From NCBI GenBank assembly GCA_937921035.1, contig CALEUL010000034.1:1-36022 (forward strand): a stretch of 36,022 bases of DNA, in the 5' to 3' direction. The stretch comes from an uncultured Porphyromonadaceae bacterium. GTDB taxonomy: Bacteria; Bacteroidota; Bacteroidia; Bacteroidales; Muribaculaceae. The notes below the pieces were generated by a model, which saw only the letters and a list, made by a program, of their open reading frames with translations, did not search any database and was not told the origin of the DNA. This document shows positions 8,541 to 14,136 of the stretch, one piece after another. The position numbers and the translations under genes were made by a program. Numbering within the stretch: position 1 is the stretch's first letter; each line of letters starts with the position of its first letter.

Positions 8541-8762
8541 ATGCCAGTCTACAGAGTAACAACAAAAGGCACTATGAACTGCGCCGGCCAGCACATCGAG
8601 CCGGGCATGAGTGTGGAAATTTCGACTATCTTTCCGGTCGGCGGCATGGGAAGCCTGATTGCCTCTCAGGTGCAGAACGCGTTCCTGAACAAATACGGCG
8701 TTGACCTCCGGAGCATGAACTGCCTGAATGCCGGTTTCCTGAGAGTTGACAAGATTTCATGA
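8541..8762 (+). CDS. Small hypothetical protein (DUF6140-like), 73 aa
   Basis: This is a 73-aa soluble protein with a compact start, MPVYRVTTKGTMNCAGQHIE, then PGMSVEISTI and a Gly-rich stretch, and ending VDKIS. The N-terminal pattern (MPxYRVTTK..., xxxPGMSVEI) reminds me of the Bacteroidales family DUF6140, which has no known function. That name is from memory and unconfirmed. It is the first of three closely spaced small genes (gap of 22 nt to the DUF1232 gene), all inside the direct-repeat bracket. Confidence 0.6.
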   Translation: MPVYRVTTKGTMNCAGQHIEPGMSVEISTIFPVGGMGSLIASQVQNAFLNKYGVDLRSMNCLNAGFLRVDKIS

Positions 8763-8784
8763 ATATAAACCAATAAACACAGAT

Positions 8785-9096
8785 ATGGCAGATTACAGTG
8801 AAAGCGTATCAAAGCCCAGTACCGTCGGCGCATGGATTTGGGCAATACTCTGCGGTGCATACGCACTTTCTCCAATCGATATCATTCCCGATATCATTCC
8901 GGTTGTCGGCTGGGCCGATGACCTCCTGGCAGTCGTAGGCGGCGGTCTCAACCTCATCCAGGCGACCGTGGCACAGACGAATCAGACATTGGCCGGCATA
9001 CTGAAATTCATAAAATGGACGGTGATTGTTCTGGGCGGCATACTGGTGGCTGTCGTTGCACTTCTGGGCGTAACAGCCTACAAATTATTCTCATAA
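8785..9096 (+). CDS. DUF1232 (YkvA-like) membrane protein
   Basis: This 103-aa protein has the DUF1232 core ALSPIDIIPDIIPVVGWADD followed by LLAVVGGGLNLIQ. A second hydrophobic helix runs from about 72 to 97 (WTVIVLGGILVAVVALLGVTAY). DUF1232 proteins are small membrane proteins of unknown role. The start at 8785 (MADYSESV) is preferred over an in-frame ATG at 8746 that would overlap the previous gene. It is followed after 3 nt by another small membrane protein gene. Confidence 0.8.
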   Translation: MADYSESVSKPSTVGAWIWAILCGAYALSPIDIIPDIIPVVGWADDLLAVVGGGLNLIQATVAQTNQTLAGILKFIKWTVIVLGGILVAVVALLGVTAYKLFS

Positions 9097-9099
9097 GCT

Positions 9100-9318
9100 A
9101 TGGATATGCTTGAAATAATTCCCTCGAAATACAGGGTCTGGCCTTTCGTCGTTTGGCTGGCGTTAGGTATCGCCGTCGGATGTTTCGCCATATTCCTGCC
9201 GCCCTATCCGGATTCGGCACATTTTATATCGCCGTCGGTGAAAATGCCCGTGGCCGCAGCGATGTTCATGGCGATTACATTCAGAGGCATGATGCAGCTT
9301 TCAAAGAAGGAAAGTTGA
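9100..9318 (+). CDS. Small two-helix membrane protein
   Basis: This 72-aa protein has two predicted membrane helices: residues about 13-33 (VWPFVVWLALGIAVGCFAIF) and about 46-63 (MPVAAAMFMAITFRGMM), with a positively charged end (QLSKKES). No family is recognised. It is only 3 nt after the DUF1232 gene, so the two are surely one transcript, and the pair may form a membrane complex. Confidence 0.6.
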   Translation: MDMLEIIPSKYRVWPFVVWLALGIAVGCFAIFLPPYPDSAHFISPSVKMPVAAAMFMAITFRGMMQLSKKES

Positions 9319-9329
9319 CGGTTGTCTAA

Positions 9330-9385
9330 AGTGCATTTCGGGCTGTGCCGTAATCAGTTTTGCGGCGCGGCCCTTGTTTTGCACT
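9330..9385 (+). terminator. Large hairpin after the small-gene trio
   Basis: Positions 9330-9335 pair with 9380-9385 (AGTGCA/TGCACT), and 9340-9350 pair with 9363-9373 (11 pairs including G-U). There is no T-tract, so it may be an mRNA 3'-end stabiliser rather than a terminator. Confidence 0.4.
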
Positions 9386-9393
9386 CATGTGCG

Positions 9394-9481
9394 ATGTCGG
9401 ATTTATAGACTTAATCGCGATGTCGTTGTTTTCGGCGAAGGTTGTTTAGGGAGACGTTGTTTTAATTATCTATTTTTGCAC
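9394..9481 (+). repeat. Direct repeat, copy 2
   Basis: This second copy of the 8386-8472 sequence preserves even the ATGTCGGATTTATAG end of the 357-aa reading frame, though no such gene precedes it here. It ends in TATTTTTG (9471-9478), a -7-type box with no ideal -33 partner (TTTA at 9445-9448, spacing 22). Confidence 0.75.
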
Positions 9482-9545
9482 AAACCATAGATGCAGATGC
9501 GAAATAACACCCGTTTTTACAGAACGACAATTTTCTTGCAAAAGT

Positions 9546-9577
9546 CTTGCCGTAATCGAAAGATAATGTTATTTTTG
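9546..9577 (+). promoter_or_regulatory. Promoter of the structured RNA / three-gene operon
   Basis: TTG at 9547-9549 and TATTTTTG at 9570-9577 are spaced by 20 nt, a good Bacteroidota match. Transcription would begin near 9583, 274 nt before the first codon of the 572-aa gene. A second possible start is the 9471-9478 box 100 nt upstream. Confidence 0.6.
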
Positions 9578-9582
9578 CGCAC

Positions 9583-9784
9583 AAGATACCGGAAAGAGTT
9601 CCGTATAGACATAAAAAGAACGTAATGCTTGTCTTGTGTAATGAAAACGTAGGAAATTTTCGAGGATGCAGGGGAAAGCAATACGGTCTCGCGCATATAG
9701 CGTGGGCTGTTATTGTTGCATCTGCATCCAGGGTTTTCCTACGACCTTCATTACAGGACAACATTCCGGCTCACGTTTTTTATT
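9583..9784 (+). ncRNA. Candidate structured RNA or 5' leader
   Basis: Arms 9611-9656 and 9735-9784 form a long imperfect stem: A-tract with T-tract at the base, then AATG..TTGTC..TGTAATGAA and CGTAGGAAA with their complements. Inside, 9664-9671 pairs with 9722-9729 (GGATGCAG/CTGCATCC). An upstream 11-mer at 9490-9500 is the exact reverse complement of 9718-9728, giving a competing pairing available only to a longer transcript. The T6 at 9776-9781 could end a small RNA, or the element could be an attenuator for the operon that starts at 9857. No known RNA family is recognised. A minus-strand frame across it has no protein-like features. Confidence 0.45.
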
Positions 9785-9856
9785 TAAAGTGTTAATAATC
9801 TGATACCTTGTTAAAAGAGGACCAATTAATATCAATGTACTAAACAACTTCATATC

Positions 9857-11575
9857 ATGAATGATAATCCGAAAGCAATTTGTGCAAATAACGATATAGA
9901 ATCATCTGAATTAAATTTGGATGAGCTGGAGGCAAGTCTCGATGCAGATTTAGAGAATTCATTGGCAGACGTGGAATTATTAAAAGAAGACCGCGAGAAA
10001 ATAGGAAATCCTGCGGCTCTCAGCGAAACTGTAATGAATGTTGTATGGGAGCAGTTTGTGAATCAGGTTGGTGCAGTCGCCGGAGAAGAATTTATCCGCG
10101 AGAATCAAGGACTGACACTTGATTTGAGGGACTCTGCACATATTCAGACTACTGAAAATTTTGAAAACGGGAATATTGCCACTCATAACGATGCGATAGA
10201 TTATAATAAACGTTATACAGATTGGCAAAATAATTTTGAGCGAAACGAAGACGGATCTATCAAAACAAGCTTCAATCGCAGAGCACAAAGAGAATTGGAG
10301 GTCCTTAAATCGGGGGCTAGAGACTATATCGATGATGGTAGACCAACTGGTAGTACAGCGATTCATAAGGATCATACTATATCAGCAGCTGAAATAATAC
10401 GCGATTCTCAAGCGGCTGCGCATCTCTCAAGAGAAGAACATTATTCCTTTGCGAACAGCGAAAAAAATCTGGTTGACTTAGATGGTAGGGCAAATGAGTC
10501 TAAGAAAGATCTGAAAATGACTGAATGGTTAGAAAGCGAGCGTTTTGGGCAAAGGCCAGCTGAACGATTCGATATTAATGAAGATGAATTACGAGAGAGA
10601 GACCGGATAGCTAGAGAAGAATATGCACGAGTAAAGCAAGAGGGAGAAAAACGATCTATCGAAACAGGAAAACACTCTCAGCGGCAGGAGGCGGCCCGGA
10701 TGGGCAAAAAAGCTCTTCAGGGCTTTGTCATGGGGTTGCTTGCGGCGTTAGTCAAAGAGATTTTTCAGAAATTTGCAGCATGGCTTAAAACTAAGAACAA
10801 AAGTCTGTCAACTTTTATAGAGAAGGTGAAAGAGGCGATAAGTAAATTTGTCAAGAATCTGAAAGAGCATCTCAAACTCGCCGCTCAATCTGCCGTTGGA
10901 ACAATAGCTTCAATGATTTTTGGCCCTATCGTGCGCACCCTGCAGAAAGCATGGACTTTTATAAAGCAAGGTTATAAATCCTTGAAGGAGGCTATAGCGT
11001 ATATCAAGAATCCGGCCAATAAGAAGAAACCATTCAGCATAATGATGATGGAGGTGGGCAAGATTATTATTGCCGGTCTTTCTGCTGCCGGTTCCATTGT
11101 TCTTGGCGGCGCAATTGAGGGTGCTCTCAGCTCCATACCGTTCTTTGCTTTTGAAATTCCGCTCTTGGGTAGCCTGGCAAGTATAATAGGGCTTTTCTTA
11201 GGCGCGCTGATATCCGGTATAATTGGCGCCATAGCACTTAACTTGATTGACAAATGGATTGCCAAAAAACAAAGGGCTATTCAAACAGGCAATATCGTAA
11301 CTGCTAATAGCAAAGTGATAGATTTGCAGCACAAGAAGATCGCCGTGTCGGAGGCTCAATTACAGAAAAAGAAAGCTGAAACGGCGACAGGAATTGTAAA
11401 TAGACATCAAGCAGCCGCGGGCATAGTAGCTACGCAAATGAAATCGATTAACGATGATCTGGATGAAATATACGATAATGGCAATAGTATAAAAGAAGAT
11501 TTGATATATGATATCACGCCGTCTTCAAACCATCAGGCCATTGCCGACTTGTCTGATGAAATAGACGCTCTATAA
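9857..11575 (+). CDS. Membrane protein with N-terminal HNH-like motif (three-gene system, part 1)
   Basis: This 572-aa protein matches no family I can name. Residues 1-60 are acidic. At 168-220 a pattern like a beta-beta-alpha metal (HNH) nuclease appears: AIHKDHTIS (D172-H173), then FANSEKNL (N200, N204) and RANESKKD (N213, S215, K216). The spacing matches the DHxxP...NLxxxxxxxNxSKGD form, but the usual Pro and zinc Cys are missing. A charged region (225-285) leads to several hydrophobic helices (about 285-303, 342-360, 401-421, 433-463) with amphipathic Lys-rich helices between, a layout like pore-forming or membrane-remodelling proteins. A soluble, coiled tail follows. The A+T content is visibly higher than in flanking core genes. 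The gene is followed after 32 nt by the coiled-coil gene. The product is inferred to be membrane-bound. Confidence 0.65.
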   Translation: MNDNPKAICANNDIESSELNLDELEASLDADLENSLADVELLKEDREKIGNPAALSETVMNVVWEQFVNQVGAVAGEEFIRENQGLTLDLRDSAHIQTTENFENGNIATHNDAIDYNKRYTDWQNNFERNEDGSIKTSFNRRAQRELEVLKSGARDYIDDGRPTGSTAIHKDHTISAAEIIRDSQAAAHLSREEHYSFANSEKNLVDLDGRANESKKDLKMTEWLESERFGQRPAERFDINEDELRERDRIAREEYARVKQEGEKRSIETGKHSQRQEAARMGKKALQGFVMGLLAALVKEIFQKFAAWLKTKNKSLSTFIEKVKEAISKFVKNLKEHLKLAAQSAVGTIASMIFGPIVRTLQKAWTFIKQGYKSLKEAIAYIKNPANKKKPFSIMMMEVGKIIIAGLSAAGSIVLGGAIEGALSSIPFFAFEIPLLGSLASIIGLFLGALISGIIGAIALNLIDKWIAKKQRAIQTGNIVTANSKVIDLQHKKIAVSEAQLQKKKAETATGIVNRHQAAAGIVATQMKSINDDLDEIYDNGNSIKEDLIYDITPSSNHQAIADLSDEIDAL

Positions 11576-11607
11576 CCTCAACATCTTGACATTAAAATTG
11601 CAAAAAG

Positions 11608-12759
11608 ATGACATTCAATAATAAAGCTGAATTTATTTCCTGGTTTGAGACTACGATTAAAGCACAAACTCGAGGTTGGACATCTCCAAGTTCGTGTGAA
11701 AAGGCTGCAAATCGTATTTGCAGAGCGCATATATCCAAGGATATTGAAATACCGTCACCATACGAAAACTGGAGCGGAATAAAAAGCTATGCGGCATTAA
11801 TCTGGGATAAAAACTATAGCTTAATGACTAAAGCTTCTGATTATACGTCCTCTGCGAAGAACTATACATCTTCAAAAGTTTATCAATCTTCAACATACTC
11901 ACATAATAACACTACAAGTTACAATTGTAATAGTGTTACAAATTACACTTCGGGAGGGCCTTCGCAATCAGGCACCGGAATTGTAAAGCGACATAATTTC
12001 GATAATTATCTGAGGAAAATCCAAACTTTCTCTAATAATGTACCTTACATTCCATCGATTGAAAAGTTTGAAACGGACGGTGGATTATTCGGCTGGGGCG
12101 ACCATTATATAAATGGACGGGAGATGAATCTTTATGCAGAAAAGGTTCAGGATCTTTTCAAAACGCATAACAAAATAATAATCGAAACAATTCAGGAATT
12201 CCGTGATGTTTACTCCACTTTCAATTATCTCGATCAGGAATATCTAACCGGGATTGTTCAGGCAGTGAATGCAGCAACAAGTGCCAGCAACGGCGCAAAA
12301 GAGGCGAGCAATCAGGCTAAAACTGCAAGCGATCAAGCTAAAGCTGCGGCAGACAAAGCATTGAAAAATGAAGCAGACCTTCAAAAGGACGTCGAAAATC
12401 TACGAAAACTTGTAGAAAAAATCAAATCGATTAAAGAAGATTTATCTGGTCGTATAAATAATGTAGAATCTTCAATTGAACGTTTGCAGAATAAGTTACA
12501 ACAGGTATACGCATCCCTTTCAAAAGCAAAACACCTTGAAGATATAGATGATCTCTGGGAGCTGACAGAGATGCAGAAAGAAAGCATAACTCAACTTAAA
12601 AATAAGATTGAAAGACTGGAATCAAAATCCCGAAGCAATTCAGATGCAACAGTCCAACAGGTATTACCAGAAGAAAAGCATATTAAGTGGGACATTATCT
12701 TAGCTTATGTAATAGGCGGTGCCGGGTTAATAGTATCTATTTGTTCCTTAGCATTTTAA
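11608..12759 (+). CDS. Tail-anchored coiled-coil protein (three-gene system, part 2)
   Basis: The 383-aa product has three parts. The N-terminal half is polar and has a Ser/Thr/Tyr/Asn-rich low-complexity stretch at about 75-120. A long coiled coil of about 215-350 begins with Ala-rich repeats (SNGAKEASNQAKTASDQAKA). A single C-terminal membrane helix (about 361-383, ending CSLAF) comes last. There is no signal peptide, so a cytoplasmic protein anchored by its tail is likely. No family is recognised. The 6-nt gap to the ATPase gene and 32-nt gap from the membrane protein gene argue for one operon. The coiled coil may link the membrane protein to the ATPase, which is inference only. Confidence 0.65.
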   Translation: MTFNNKAEFISWFETTIKAQTRGWTSPSSCEKAANRICRAHISKDIEIPSPYENWSGIKSYAALIWDKNYSLMTKASDYTSSAKNYTSSKVYQSSTYSHNNTTSYNCNSVTNYTSGGPSQSGTGIVKRHNFDNYLRKIQTFSNNVPYIPSIEKFETDGGLFGWGDHYINGREMNLYAEKVQDLFKTHNKIIIETIQEFRDVYSTFNYLDQEYLTGIVQAVNAATSASNGAKEASNQAKTASDQAKAAADKALKNEADLQKDVENLRKLVEKIKSIKEDLSGRINNVESSIERLQNKLQQVYASLSKAKHLEDIDDLWELTEMQKESITQLKNKIERLESKSRSNSDATVQQVLPEEKHIKWDIILAYVIGGAGLIVSICSLAF

Positions 12760-12765
12760 ACAAAC

Positions 12766-13869
12766 GTGTCTTCAAATATTAATCAGGAACTGCTGAACAG
12801 CATTTCATATCTTGATGCGTTTTCAGGCGCAAACGGTTCGCTCTCAACGAAAGGGCGAACCATGATATTGGATCCGACGAACGATAATATTATTGATTTT
12901 CTGACAAATCTAAGTGCATGCAAAAATAGAATTAATAACGATCCGCGCTCAGGAACCGTATTAAAGAATGTGTATGATGCTATGCTGCCATATCTTGGCA
13001 GGCTGAAATTCAAAGAATTAACCGCGAATAAAACTGAAGAGCAACAGGCAGAAACTTTTGACGAACTATATGAAAAACTAAACGCCCTTATCGGCCTGGA
13101 AAATGTCAAGACGGTTATCAATGGACTGATTTCATATCACAAAATTCAGGTTCTCCGTCAGAAAGCAGGATTGAAAATTCCAAACCGCACTCTGCACCTG
13201 GCCTTTACCGGAAATCCGGGCACAGGCAAAACTACTGTTGCCAGGATATTGGGCCGAATGTATAAAGAATTGGGGCTGTTATCCAAAGGACACTTTATCG
13301 AGGTTTCCCGAACCGACCTTATTGCCGGATATCAGGGTCAGACTGCATTGAAAGTCAAAAACGTTATAGAGAGAGCCAAAGGCGGAGTGCTGTTCATCGA
13401 TGAAGCATATAGCCTTACCGAAAACGAACATAGCGACTCATACGGACGCGAGTGCCTGACGGAACTGACTAAAGCACTCGAGGATTACCGCAGCGATTTG
13501 GTTGTAATCGTGGCGGGATATACGGATTTAATGCGGGACTTCTTTGATTCAAATCCCGGTCTGAAATCCAGATTCAACACATTCGTTGAGTTTAAAGATT
13601 ATCAAGCCTCGGAATTGTTTGATATATTCCGTCAGATGTGTACACATGACGATTATATTCTCAAAGAAGACGCTGCGGCAAAACTGACTTCAATAATTGA
13701 AAATGAAATTGCCAAAGAGAACAATAAATTTGCTAACGGCAGGTACGTCAGGAACTTATACGAGGATATAATAATGAATCATGCTAAGCGATTGGATGCA
13801 AATGCCAATGTCTCTTTAGAAGAACTCCAATATATTACACTTCAGGATTTACCAGCCGCCGATAACTGA
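12766..13869 (+). CDS. CbxX/CfqX-type AAA+ ATPase (three-gene system, part 3)
   Basis: This 367-aa protein has a unique N-terminal region (1-95) and a CbxX/CfqX (SpoVK/EccA-like) AAA+ module. Walker A is at 149-157 (GNPGTGKTT) and Walker B at 207-214 (GVLFIDEA). Sensor 1 falls in VIVAGY (247-252), the arginine finger is R269 in GLKSRF, and sensor 2 lies in NGRYVRN (324-330). LIGLENVK at 108-115 is the typical entry to the domain. Relatives work as hexamers remodelling partners (Rubisco activase CbbX, EccA of type VII secretion). The best start is GTG at 12766, 6 nt after the previous stop, since the nearest in-frame ATG would remove about 30 residues. It probably powers assembly or disassembly of the two preceding proteins. 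Confidence 0.85.
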   Translation: MSSNINQELLNSISYLDAFSGANGSLSTKGRTMILDPTNDNIIDFLTNLSACKNRINNDPRSGTVLKNVYDAMLPYLGRLKFKELTANKTEEQQAETFDELYEKLNALIGLENVKTVINGLISYHKIQVLRQKAGLKIPNRTLHLAFTGNPGTGKTTVARILGRMYKELGLLSKGHFIEVSRTDLIAGYQGQTALKVKNVIERAKGGVLFIDEAYSLTENEHSDSYGRECLTELTKALEDYRSDLVVIVAGYTDLMRDFFDSNPGLKSRFNTFVEFKDYQASELFDIFRQMCTHDDYILKEDAAAKLTSIIENEIAKENNKFANGRYVRNLYEDIIMNHAKRLDANANVSLEELQYITLQDLPAADN

Positions 13870-13871
13870 GG

Positions 13872-13998
13872 TGTATTCCCCTCGGGAAACATTATATCTT
13901 TGGCGCCCTCTCCCCGCAAACGCCTAAAGGCTTTTTACGGGGTTGCAAGCGGCTTTCAGCCGCCTCGGCTTACCTCCGGCAAGCCTCTCTTGCTGCGC
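13872..13998 (-). repeat. Intergenic repeat, inverted copy 3
   Basis: Read on the minus strand this segment gives GCGGCTGAAAGCCGC, CCTTTAGGCGTT and TTTCCCGAGGGGAATAC in the same order as the repeats at 5513-5792 and 5873-6228. It begins 3 nt after the ATPase stop. The opposite orientation to the left copies means the accessory block is bounded by inverted repeats. The remaining bases to 14077 are G+C-rich with no gene. A 60-codon frame here is a repeat artefact. Confidence 0.7.
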
Positions 13999-14077
13999 GC
14001 GGACAGCTCCGCGCTCCCCTCCCTGCCCTCCGACAAGCCTCTCCGCTCTCCACTCTCCGCATGTCTGCGCGTTTGGG

Positions 14078-14109
14078 TTTGAATATGTTAGGGATTTTGA
14101 TTAACTTTG
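14078..14109 (+). promoter_or_regulatory. Promoter of leuS
   Basis: TTTG (14078-14081), 20 nt, TAACTTTG (14102-14109). The predicted start near 14115 supports ATG 14137 as the leuS start and rules out the in-frame TTG at 14107, which lies within the -7 box. Confidence 0.75.
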
Positions 14110-14136
14110 TGGTTTAAAACGAAACCTTTCATTGTT

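Noticed and set aside
9462..9764. 100-codon minus-strand frame over the structured RNA region
   Set aside because: The long inverted repeat and promoter on the plus strand explain the sequence better. The translated product shows no protein-like pattern.
9583..9784. Retron msr-msd RNA
   Set aside because: The long inverted repeat suggested it, but there is no reverse transcriptase in the neighbourhood and no branching-G/msd context can be assigned.
13900..14082. 60-codon plus-strand frame before leuS
   Set aside because: It lies wholly in the inverted intergenic repeat copy. Pro/Arg/Ser composition reflects the repeat, not coding.
14107..14136. Longer leuS start at TTG 14107
   Set aside because: The TTG is part of the -7 promoter box, and the extra ten residues are not conserved-looking. 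ATG 14137 is used.
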